A DNA stretch of 64,000 bases from an uncultured Acidobacteriota bacterium (GTDB lineage: Bacteria; Acidobacteriota; Thermoanaerobaculia; Gp7-AA8), in NCBI GenBank assembly GCA_946887105.1, contig CAMPKJ010000001.1, positions 56,094 to 120,093 on the forward strand, given 5' to 3'. The notes beneath the pieces are model-generated. The model had not been told where the DNA came from and did no database searches. It was given only the letters and a program-made list of their open reading frames with translations. Shown here one piece after another: positions 1 through 7,007 of this stretch (positions are counted from its first letter, which is position 1; every line of letters begins with the position of its first letter). Both the position numbers and the translations under genes were made by a program.

Positions 1-2
1 CG

Positions 3-668
3 GTCGCGGAACGCGTCGAGCGCGAGCGTCTCGGGCTGCTCAATCAGCTTCCGATGCCGCGGCCGCTGCGTACCGCCGCGGGCGTGCTGCTGCTCGACTA
101 CACGCTGTGGTGGTGGCACTTTGCGAATCACGGCGTTCCGCTGCTCTGGCGCTTTCACCTCGTGCATCACGTCGACCGCGATCTCGATGTCTCGACCGCG
201 GCGCGTTTCCACTTCGGCGAGATGTCGCTCTCGGTCTTCTTTCGGATGGCGCAACTGCGGCTGCTCGGTGTTTCACGCGCCGCCGCGTCGATCTGGCAGA
301 CGCTCCTCTTCGTCTCGATCTTCTTTCATCACTCGAATCTCCGTCTGCCGCACGACTTCGAGCGCCGGCTGGTCCGCTGGATCGTCACGCCGCGGATGCA
401 TGGCATCCATCACTCGGATGTTCGCGAGGAGACGAACAGCAACTGGTCGAGTCTGTTCTCGTGGTGGGATCGCCTGCACGGAACGCTGCGGCTCGATGTT
501 CCGCAGGAGGCGATCGAGATCGGTGTGCCGGCCTGGCAGGACGAGGCCGAGGTGACGCTCGGCCGGATCACGGTGCTTCCGTTCATGCCGCAGCGCGACG
601 ACTGGGGCAGCGCAGCTGCGGTATCGTTCGGCAATCAAAACAGGAGTGTCGACGATGGCGTTCGATGA
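3..668 (+). CDS. Sterol desaturase / fatty acid hydroxylase family protein (5' partial)
   Basis: The reading frame is already open at the left edge, so the N-terminus is missing; about 221 residues are visible. The protein carries the histidine clusters of the membrane di-iron hydroxylase/desaturase family: HFANH, HLVHH, FFHHSN and MHGIHH, with hydrophobic stretches between them. Members insert oxygen or a double bond into lipid substrates at the membrane; the actual substrate cannot be read from the sequence. It overlaps the start of the next gene by 14 nt. Confidence is high for family, low for substrate. Confidence 0.85.
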   Translation, partial: VAERVERERLGLLNQLPMPRPLRTAAGVLLLDYTLWWWHFANHGVPLLWRFHLVHHVDRDLDVSTAARFHFGEMSLSVFFRMAQLRLLGVSRAAASIWQTLLFVSIFFHHSNLRLPHDFERRLVRWIVTPRMHGIHHSDVREETNSNWSSLFSWWDRLHGTLRLDVPQEAIEIGVPAWQDEAEVTLGRITVLPFMPQRDDWGSAAAVSFGNQNRSVDDGVR

Positions 669-1038
669 ACGACTGGCCGATCGCATTCGTGCCCTGACCC
701 ACGACAGAATGGACATCCAGGAGCGGAAGATGTTCGGCGGGCTCGCGTTTCTCGTGCGAGGGCACATGTGCTGCGGCATCGTCGGATCGGACCTCATGGT
801 CCGCGTCGGACCGGACGGGTACGAGGACGCTCTGGCCAGCGCGCACGTGCGGCCGATGGACTTCACCGGAAGGCCGTCGAAAGGGATGGTCTACGTCGCT
901 CCGGCCGGCATTCGAACGGCTGGTGCGTTGCGGAAGTGGATCGAGCGCGGCATCAGCTTTTCAGAAACGCTCCCGGCCAGGACCGCCTCTCCGCGACGGA
1001 CGAAGAGGCGGGTTGCGGCGCCGGCTCGTGCCACGTGA
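655..1038 (+). CDS. TfoX N-terminal domain protein
   Basis: A 127-residue protein starting at ATG 655, which has AGGAG eight bases upstream; an in-frame GTG at 646 lies inside that ribosome-binding site and is less likely. Residues 1-100 match the TfoX N-domain fold, with the typical segment RKMFGGLAFLVRGHMCCGI followed by a GRPSKGMVYV stretch. The C-terminal TfoX domain of true competence regulators is absent, and the tail is basic (RRTKRRV). Such stand-alone N-domain proteins are common and functionally uncharacterised. It overlaps the upstream hydroxylase gene by 14 nt and converges on the metallothionein gene. Confidence 0.8.
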   Translation: MAFDERLADRIRALTHDRMDIQERKMFGGLAFLVRGHMCCGIVGSDLMVRVGPDGYEDALASAHVRPMDFTGRPSKGMVYVAPAGIRTAGALRKWIERGISFSETLPARTASPRRTKRRVAAPARAT

Positions 1039-1049
1039 CCAGTCCGTCG

Positions 1050-1184
1050 TCAGCGGCAGTCCGGATGGCCACATGCGCAGCGGCCGTTCTCGGTCTTTCC
1101 TTCACGGCAGGACGGCGAGCAGTACCCGTCCGCCTGCACCTCGTTCGCCTGGCAACGACACGCGTCGTGAGCACACTTGGTCAT
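1050..1184 (-). CDS. Bacterial metallothionein (small, 44 residues)
   Basis: A small ORF read on the minus strand with an excellent ribosome-binding site (AGGAGG, seven bases before the ATG at 1184). The product has eight cysteines (C4, C9, C11, C22, C26, C36, C38, C43) and two histidines (H6, H40) in 44 residues. The arrangement CxHxxCxC, then GYCSxxC, then CxCGHxxC is the pattern of SmtA/BmtA-type bacterial metallothioneins, which bind Zn or Cd in a cytosolic cluster. Length fits the family (about 45-60 residues). It is divergent from crcB, with 88 bp between the two starts. The assignment rests on Cys/His spacing and the GYCS core. Confidence 0.85.
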   Translation of the reverse strand: MTKCAHDACRCQANEVQADGYCSPSCREGKTENGRCACGHPDCR

Positions 1185-1272
1185 GGCAATTCCTCCTGCC
1201 GTGTGGGGCTGCACGGTGGGTGCCTACCGCTTGCGCTTCACGCAACGGCTGCGTCCGGGCGAGCACAGCGTC

Positions 1273-1677
1273 ATGGCCGTGAGATCATCCGCTGACGTGA
1301 GTCGTTTTCTCTGGATCTGCGCCGGTGGAGCCGCCGGAACCGGCGCGCGTTATCTGATCGCGCTCTGGTCGGCGCGGTCGTTCGGCGCGGCCTTTCCGGC
1401 CGGCACGCTCATCGTCAATCTCACCGGTTCGTTCCTGCTCGGATTCGTCATGCACCTCGCCAGCGTGACCTCGATGCCGGAAACCGCGCGACTGGCACTG
1501 ACCGCCGGGATGCTGGGCGGATTCACCACCTATTCGGCGTTCAGCTTCGAGACCGCGGACTTTCTGCGGAGAGGACCGTGGCAGTTCGCCGCGCTGAACG
1601 TCATCGCCACCGTGGCCGGATGCCTGGTGGCCGTGTTCGCGGGCATCGCGCTCGCGCGCGTGATGCTCGGGCGATAG
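1273..1677 (+). CDS. crcB: Fluoride exporter CrcB/Fluc
   Basis: A membrane protein of about 134 residues with four predicted helices. Family motifs are clear: GAAGTGARYLI in helix 1, GTLIVNLTGSFLLGF in helix 2 and GGFTTYSAFSFE in helix 3, including the Asn and Phe residues that line the fluoride pathway in characterised Fluc channels. These act as dual-topology dimers expelling fluoride. The ATG at 1273 is chosen because the helix begins shortly after; the frame runs upstream to a GTG at 1177, but that segment is not membrane-like and overlaps the divergent metallothionein. No ribosome-binding site is obvious, and no convincing fluoride riboswitch precedes it. Confidence 0.88.
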   Translation: MAVRSSADVSRFLWICAGGAAGTGARYLIALWSARSFGAAFPAGTLIVNLTGSFLLGFVMHLASVTSMPETARLALTAGMLGGFTTYSAFSFETADFLRRGPWQFAALNVIATVAGCLVAVFAGIALARVMLGR

Positions 1678-1685
1678 CGCGCGGC

Positions 1686-3509
1686 TCACTCCCCGCCGCG
1701 CATCCTGCGGCTCAACTTCGCGAAGTTCGCCGGTTCCGGTTCCGCGGGTGCCGCTTCCCCCATCAGCGCCGCCGGTGCAGCGGCGACGGCGGGCTTCGGA
1801 GCGGGGCCGTTCAGGAAGTTGTAGAGCAGCGTGCGCTCGCCCGCGGTCATGTCGCGTGTGACCGGCATGAACCGGAAGTTCTCGAACGCCGCTTCATCCG
1901 TCAGTTGCTGGATCATCGCGCCGAACGAATAGACCTGCTGCGGGTTGGCGAGGTCGAGCCAGTTGTCCATGCACGGCGCCATCGCCTTCCAGTTCGCGAG
2001 CACGCGCGCGTACACGTTGTCCCAACTCGGATCGAGCAGGGCCACGTCGGGATCGGCCGGCAGCGTGCGCACGTACATGAACGTGTTCACCTGCGGATCG
2101 ATGCCGGACGCCGGACGCACGGGATCGGGTCCGGGCAGCGGCACGTATTGGGTGATGCTGCCCTGCACGCCGGTCACCGGGAAGCGCACGATGCCGTCGT
2201 CATCCGTAGTCAACGTGTAGCTGCTTTCCACCGTGCTGCCGTCGGCCGACATCACGCAGATCATCACGTCGATTCCCGCATCGGCGGGCTCGCCGCGGTC
2301 GTAGACCTGGAACGCCACCTCGCGCGTGTCGCCTTGATTGATGTAGAGATTCGGGACGAGCGGAAGCGCGCGCAATGCGGCTTCGGCGAGCAGGATGTTT
2401 CCGCCCGAGTCGCGGAGCTGCAGATCAGCCTCTCTCGCTTTCTTCGCTTTGTGGCGGTCGACGTGGAGCGTGATGATGCCCGACGTGCGCAGATACGACG
2501 GCGTGTCGTATTGCGGATAACCGAAGCTGGCCAGCGTTTCCGGCTCGCCCGTCTTCGGATCGATGGCGACGACGGTCAGCTCGCCGAGATCCTTCTTGAC
2601 CAGATCGAGTCCGGTCTCGGGAATGCTGTTGGAGAGATCGAGCGTGATGGAGTCGCGCGTGAGCCGCGCGTGCGCGGTAGCGACGGTTTCGGATCCCTGC
2701 GCGAGCAGCGTGCGCTCGCACGGCTCGTGGACCGGCTCGTCGCGGCGCCACAAGCCGATGACGCCCACCATCATGCTGCGCGCGGGATTGGGCTGGAATC
2801 CGCCGCCATTCAGCTTCGCGATCAGCGCGGTGCTCTCTTCGAGCAGCACTTTCTTGTCGATGATGCCGGGGTTGTCGTAGTAGATCGTGCGGTACGCATT
2901 CCACTGCACGGTCAGACCGAGCACGTCGTCGTCGTCCTCTAGCTCGCGCTTCAGCGCCTTCAACGCCGCCGAGTCGAAGGCGTCGACGGTCAGGCCGTCC
3001 TTCGCGAAGCACGTCTGCCAGACCACGGATGCGATGCCGGCGCGATAGCCGACTGGATTCCGATTGAAGTTGACGTAGCGCGCGATGAAGCGCGTGCTGC
3101 GCTTCGCGGCGATGCGATAGCCGCCGTCGATGCCGAACGTCATCGTGTCGAAGAAGAGCTGCGAGCTGTTCGTACCGTACGGCTCGAGATCGACGAGCAT
3201 GCCGCTGAAACGCGCCGGCGAACCGACGAACGCATCGTGATGCTCGCAGCCGTGGCCGAGGTCGGCGCCGGTGATCGACGCGTCGTAGAACGTCGAGCGG
3301 TGCGTGCCCTGCGGGTTCCAGAACCCGCCTTTCGCGGGCGCGACAGCAGCGATGGCCTCCTTGCGAAAGGCCTCCACCTTGTCCTGCGCGTCGGGGAACA
3401 CCGGCTCGCTGGAGTTCTCGTCGTAAAAGATCGTGGCGTTGTTGGTGACGATCGGATCCCAGGCGATCTGCCCGCTGAACAGAATGCGCGGCGTTTCGAG
3501 GACGCTCAT
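1686..3509 (-). CDS. VioB/RebD N-terminal-half-like protein
   Basis: A 607-residue protein without signal peptide or membrane segments. As I recall the violacein enzyme VioB, its N-terminal half shares the blocks found here: EDDDDVLGLTVQ (residues 191-202, LEDDDVLGLTVQ in VioB) and MVGVIGLWRR (247-256, MVGVVGLWRR in VioB). The spacing and the region before the VioB ferritin-like domain (VYSF followed later by FMPVTRDM) also agree. In VioB, RebD and StaD this half is fused to a ferritin-like half that couples two imino-indole pyruvates. Here the ferritin-like half is the separate gene immediately upstream, and the two ORFs overlap by ATGA (3506-3509), implying co-translation. The C-terminus is Ala/Pro-rich. 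No other indolocarbazole gene is nearby, so the substrate is unknown. Confidence 0.7.
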   Translation of the reverse strand: MSVLETPRILFSGQIAWDPIVTNNATIFYDENSSEPVFPDAQDKVEAFRKEAIAAVAPAKGGFWNPQGTHRSTFYDASITGADLGHGCEHHDAFVGSPARFSGMLVDLEPYGTNSSQLFFDTMTFGIDGGYRIAAKRSTRFIARYVNFNRNPVGYRAGIASVVWQTCFAKDGLTVDAFDSAALKALKRELEDDDDVLGLTVQWNAYRTIYYDNPGIIDKKVLLEESTALIAKLNGGGFQPNPARSMMVGVIGLWRRDEPVHEPCERTLLAQGSETVATAHARLTRDSITLDLSNSIPETGLDLVKKDLGELTVVAIDPKTGEPETLASFGYPQYDTPSYLRTSGIITLHVDRHKAKKAREADLQLRDSGGNILLAEAALRALPLVPNLYINQGDTREVAFQVYDRGEPADAGIDVMICVMSADGSTVESSYTLTTDDDGIVRFPVTGVQGSITQYVPLPGPDPVRPASGIDPQVNTFMYVRTLPADPDVALLDPSWDNVYARVLANWKAMAPCMDNWLDLANPQQVYSFGAMIQQLTDEAAFENFRFMPVTRDMTAGERTLLYNFLNGPAPKPAVAAAPAALMGEAAPAEPEPANFAKLSRRMRGGE

Positions 3510-4540
3510 GAGCTGGCTCCGGTAGTGGACTGCTTATCGAGGAAACTCGGTCCCGCCACTTGCGAGGCATCGGCGAGCGGTGTCGTCAGCGCCACCTGCG
3601 CGGCCATGCGCAGGTCGAACATCGCGCGTACTGCATTGCCGAGGCGGCCGGTGTCGCCGGTGACGGCGGCGCGCAACTCGTCGACCATGCGCGAATACGC
3701 TTCATTGCACGCATCCTGCGCTGCCTGCGCGGCGGGTGGATCGTTCGAAAAATCGTGCGAGCCGGGATCTGCGATCGCGGGATAGACGTCGCTCCAGACG
3801 ATGTCCAGCGTCTGCGGTCCCCACTGGTATCCGAGCGGATTGTCGGACTTCGTCAACACCAGGTTGCGCCAGCATTCGCCGAATCGATAGAAGTGCGCGA
3901 TCTCGTTCTGAAAGTCGAGCGGGCTGTCTTCCGCTCCTTCGCCCTCGGACACGATCTCCTCGATCGCAAGATGCGCGTCGGCGTAGTTGTTGATCGCGAA
4001 CAGCTGTCCGGCGAAAAACTGCGAGTCGTCGATCTGATTGCGGCCCGGAATCCAGGCGCTGGCCGGAAGCGTGGCCAGGAACTTGTCGAGCGCTGCGTAG
4101 AACTGTCCGATGGTCACCGCGGCCGGCGCGGCCTCGGCCATCATCAGCGTCTCCACCGGAAAGTCAGGCGGTTTCTCCGGCTGCTCGATGGCCATTCCCT
4201 GCGCCATCGCGTCCTCCGAAAACGGCAGCAGATGGATGATCAGCGGGTCGCCGCCCGGAGGTCCGATGTCGCCGGGCAGCGGTCCGGGATAGATGGGCGG
4301 CGTCAGTTGCGGGGTGCCGCCGAGCGCGTTGAGGATGTTGCAGGCCAGGCACATGTGAATCATTTCCTGCATCGCCACCGACTTGATGCGGCTCTCGGCC
4401 TGAACGTTCTTGCCCGGAGGGATCGAGAACATCGCGTAGAGATACGGCGGCAGCGTGCCGAATTCGACGCCGATGGCGGTCTGGAGCATCGCCCATGCAT
4501 CCTCGACGGTGGCGATCGTCTTCCATTGCAGGTGAATCAT
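3506..4540 (-). CDS. Ferritin-like iminophenyl-pyruvate dimer synthase-type protein (VioB C-half-like)
   Basis: A 344-residue protein of the ferritin-like family found at the C-terminus of VioB. Visible elements are VEFGTLPPYLYAMFSI (candidate metal ligand E26), MQEMIHM (E59, H62), LPFSED (106-110), and SEGEGAEDSPLD followed by EIAHFYRF (E199 onward, H216), all with counterparts in VioB. The family catalyses oxidative dimerisation of amino-acid-derived imines or related chemistry. The gene is the first of a two-gene unit; its stop overlaps the start of the VioB N-half-like gene by 4 nt. Its promoter is probably the TATCAT read on the minus strand at 4564-4569. No ribosome-binding site is obvious before ATG 4540. 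Confidence 0.78.
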   Translation of the reverse strand: MIHLQWKTIATVEDAWAMLQTAIGVEFGTLPPYLYAMFSIPPGKNVQAESRIKSVAMQEMIHMCLACNILNALGGTPQLTPPIYPGPLPGDIGPPGGDPLIIHLLPFSEDAMAQGMAIEQPEKPPDFPVETLMMAEAAPAAVTIGQFYAALDKFLATLPASAWIPGRNQIDDSQFFAGQLFAINNYADAHLAIEEIVSEGEGAEDSPLDFQNEIAHFYRFGECWRNLVLTKSDNPLGYQWGPQTLDIVWSDVYPAIADPGSHDFSNDPPAAQAAQDACNEAYSRMVDELRAAVTGDTGRLGNAVRAMFDLRMAAQVALTTPLADASQVAGPSFLDKQSTTGASS

Positions 4541-4561
4541 GATGTTGTCCCAGCCTCAGCC

Positions 4562-4570
4562 GTATGATAC
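4562..4570. promoter_or_regulatory. Overlapping divergent -10 elements
   Basis: The 9-bp palindrome GTATGATAC offers TATGAT on the plus strand and TATCAT on the minus strand, in a 37-bp gap between two divergent genes. The plus-strand box ends 9 bases before ATG 4578, so that mRNA could be leaderless or nearly so. No good -35 box is seen at 17 bp on either side. This is motif-based inference. Confidence 0.4.
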
Positions 4571-4577
4571 TGCCGTC

Positions 4578-5537
4578 ATGAAGCACAAAATCTCTGCCGC
4601 CCTGATTCTTTTCGTGCTTGCAGGCTGCGCGGACCGCGCGGCGATCTATCAGACCTACGGCGTGCACAACAAACCGAGCGTCAGTCCATGCGCAACGCCG
4701 GACTGCCGTTACGTGCGCGGTCCGGGCGAGCCCGCCGATCCGGTCTATCCGGAGTACTGGACCTCGCCATGGACGATGTATCGCGTGTTCAACAACTACG
4801 TGGACCACTCGCCGCCGTACGACGGACGTCCGCCCGCTCCGTTGCGCGAAGGGATCGACTACGAGGTGTCGTACGGCGCGTCGTATTACGACTCGACGTG
4901 GCGCGGCGCGACCGGCTCGGGCGCGATGATGGAGCACTACGAGAAGCGCTGCCTGCCGATCTTCCCGATCTCGAATCACTTCACGTGCTCGTTCATCTCG
5001 CTGGGCGACGTCGCATACTTCGTGACCTATCCCGAGGACCGGCCCGCGGACATGCCGCCGGTCTGTCTCTTCTCGCCGGCCAATCATCCGCCGCGCCGCG
5101 ATTTCGTCAGTCATCTGCCGTACAGCTCCGGCGACAGCCAGCGCCTCGGCAACGGCGCGCAGGGCTATTCGTTCTGGATCGACGCGGAAAGCGGGACGCC
5201 CGTGCAAACCGGCGCGAGTCCGGATCGCACCGCCGATCAGGACATTTTGTTCGGCTATGCGTTCGCGCCCGTGAACGGAGTGATGCAGCCGCAGTCGTTT
5301 TATTTTTCGGGCTATCCGCTGCCGCCCGCGAACGCGCCGATCGTGAGCCAGAACTACACGAATTTCACGGCGGCGAAACCCGATCCGGCGAAGACGTGGG
5401 ATCAGGTCCGCCATCTCGACATCAGCACGCTGCCGAAGTGTCAGTTGTTCGATCCTCCTTCGAGCTCGGAGGAGTTGCTGCAGGGGACGAAGCGCGCGCC
5501 GACGTGGAAGGACATCGGGCGCGGCAAGCGCCGCTGA
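4578..5537 (+). CDS. Lipoprotein of unknown function
   Basis: A 319-residue protein starting at ATG 4578 with a lipoprotein signal peptide: a positively charged start, a hydrophobic stretch, and the lipobox LAGC placing the acylated Cys near residue 18. The mature part is rich in Tyr, Pro and Ser and contains several Cys (for example CATPDC and CLPIFPISNHFTC), suggesting disulfides outside the cytoplasm. I recognise no domain. It is divergent from the VioB-like pair, sharing a 37-bp promoter region, which hints at shared control but does not prove a functional link. Confidence 0.75.
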   Translation: MKHKISAALILFVLAGCADRAAIYQTYGVHNKPSVSPCATPDCRYVRGPGEPADPVYPEYWTSPWTMYRVFNNYVDHSPPYDGRPPAPLREGIDYEVSYGASYYDSTWRGATGSGAMMEHYEKRCLPIFPISNHFTCSFISLGDVAYFVTYPEDRPADMPPVCLFSPANHPPRRDFVSHLPYSSGDSQRLGNGAQGYSFWIDAESGTPVQTGASPDRTADQDILFGYAFAPVNGVMQPQSFYFSGYPLPPANAPIVSQNYTNFTAAKPDPAKTWDQVRHLDISTLPKCQLFDPPSSSEELLQGTKRAPTWKDIGRGKRR

Positions 5538-5560
5538 GATGACGTGCTAACCTCCGCGTC

Positions 5561-6505
5561 GTGTCGCGCCGCACAGCGATCCTGATCGCAATCGTCATCG
5601 GCATCGCAGCCGGCAGCGCGTCCGCGGTGATTCCTCATTCGATCCGCTTCCGCGGCGTCGGCCTCGGCGACATCGGGCTGCCCGTCACCGGCGTCTACGC
5701 GTTTCAGCACGGCGGATCGCCGTATGAGCTGCGGTTGCGGGGGACGGCCGCGCCGCTCTATCCCTTCACCACGATGGTGCTCCTCTGGCCGCTCACGTGG
5801 TTACCGATGAAGCTCATCGTTCCGGCGTTCATCGGTCTCGCGTCGGCTGCGCTCGCGTATGGATTGACCCATCAGCAGAAAGCGTGGCGGCTGCTGCTCT
5901 TTCTCTCGCCGCCGTTCTGGGCCGCCATCGAATCGGTGCAGTGGTCGCCGCTCGTCACCGCGTCGCTGCTGTTGCCGGCGTTGCTGCCGCTTGCGGTGCT
6001 GGCGAAGCCGCAGCTCGCGATCGTGCCCGCGATCAACGGGCGCTGGTCGCTCCGCACAGTCGCCGCGACCGTGGCCATCGTGCTGATCTCGATCATCATC
6101 TGGCCGGCGTGGCCGATCGAGTGGCTGCGGAAAGGCAACTTCCACACGTTCGTCGGATTCTCACCGCTGCTGGTCGTGCCCGGCTTTCTTCTGATCGCCG
6201 CCGCGATTGCGTGGCGATCGCGCTCGGCGCGCCTGCTGCTGGCGATGTCGCTTCCGATGCAGCGCTATTTCTACGATCAGCTGCCGCTGTTCCTCATCCC
6301 GCAGAGCTGGCGCCAGATGGTCGTGCTCCTGGCGACGTCATGGTGCGCGGTGGGCGTGGCGTGGTGGCGCGGCTGGTATGCGATCGGCTCGGGAGTGCAG
6401 ACGCGCGCGGGCTTCGCGGCGGTGGTCGTCGGTACGTTCCTGCCCGCGCTGGCGATGGTGTTGCTCGAACACTATCGAGCTATTCGCCGCTCGCCTCGCG
6501 AATGA
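5561..6505 (+). CDS. Polytopic membrane protein, possibly GT87/DUF2029-like
   Basis: A 314-residue protein with a GTG start at 5561 (GTG TCG CGC), beginning with a transmembrane helix and containing about eight further hydrophobic helices. The periplasmic-side segment YAFQHGGSPYELRLRG followed by YPFTTMVLLWPLTWLP, and the later LAKPQLAIVPAI, resemble DUF2029/GT87 polyprenol-phosphate mannosyltransferases, though the usual loop acidic pair is not obvious and the protein is shorter than most. The assignment is tentative. The 3' end overlaps the convergent zinc-ribbon gene by 26 bp. Confidence 0.6.
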   Translation: MSRRTAILIAIVIGIAAGSASAVIPHSIRFRGVGLGDIGLPVTGVYAFQHGGSPYELRLRGTAAPLYPFTTMVLLWPLTWLPMKLIVPAFIGLASAALAYGLTHQQKAWRLLLFLSPPFWAAIESVQWSPLVTASLLLPALLPLAVLAKPQLAIVPAINGRWSLRTVAATVAIVLISIIIWPAWPIEWLRKGNFHTFVGFSPLLVVPGFLLIAAAIAWRSRSARLLLAMSLPMQRYFYDQLPLFLIPQSWRQMVVLLATSWCAVGVAWWRGWYAIGSGVQTRAGFAAVVVGTFLPALAMVLLEHYRAIRRSPRE

Positions 6506-7001
6506 AGGCCAGCGCCTGCGATCGCCGCTCGTGCCCTTTGAGCTTGCGCGCAATCTCCTGCAGCGACTCGTACAGCTCGGCGCCGAACGCTTCGCGCAGC
6601 CGCCGGTCGTAGCCAGCCTCGTCGCGCGCGCGACGTTGCCGTGCGCGCCACTCGGCGGTCCAGAACTCGTCGATCCGCTCGAGCAGTTGCCGCTCCGCGA
6701 GGCGCGACCATTCGCCCGCATCGAACCAGATGCCGCGGCAACTGCCGCAGCGCTCGAGATGGATCGTCAGATCGTCGAGCTCGACTTCCGCCCGGCTCAT
6801 GATCGCGCGGTCGAGCGGACAGCGTCCCGTTTGCGGATCGTGGTCGTCCTGCTGTTTCGCCGGCTCTCCGGAAACGATCTCCTCGTCGAGCAGCTCCACC
6901 AGCATGCGCGGGACGAACATGCCTCCGCAGCCGGCGCACTTATAGGCACCGCGCGGCATCGGAGTGAGCTCGTCGTCCGACTTCGGGCAGATTCGTTTCA
7001 T
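6480..7001 (-). CDS. TFIIB-type zinc-ribbon domain protein
   Basis: A 173-residue protein with two zinc-binding modules: CP near the N-terminus plus YKCAGCGGMF (residues 20-29), and CPLDR followed by LERCGSCRGIWFDAGEW (about 61-98), the signature of zf-TFIIB domains. The C-terminal 75 residues are charged and predicted helical. Proteins of this kind are widespread; the function is not established. It follows the large secreted protein by 6 nt on the same strand, so the two are probably co-transcribed. Confidence 0.75.
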   Translation of the reverse strand: MKRICPKSDDELTPMPRGAYKCAGCGGMFVPRMLVELLDEEIVSGEPAKQQDDHDPQTGRCPLDRAIMSRAEVELDDLTIHLERCGSCRGIWFDAGEWSRLAERQLLERIDEFWTAEWRARQRRARDEAGYDRRLREAFGAELYESLQEIARKLKGHERRSQALAFIREASGE

Positions 7002-7007
7002 CGTTTT

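Noticed and set aside
1185..1272. Possible fluoride riboswitch before crcB
   Set aside because: The leader has GGTCATGG and GTGCCTACC, which superficially recall the motif, but the conserved GATG elements and pseudoknot spacing are missing.
1578..2942. Long plus-strand ORF of 454 residues
   Set aside because: It is an Arg/His-rich shadow of the VioB N-half-like gene on the other strand, with no family motif; GC-rich coding DNA often gives such frames.
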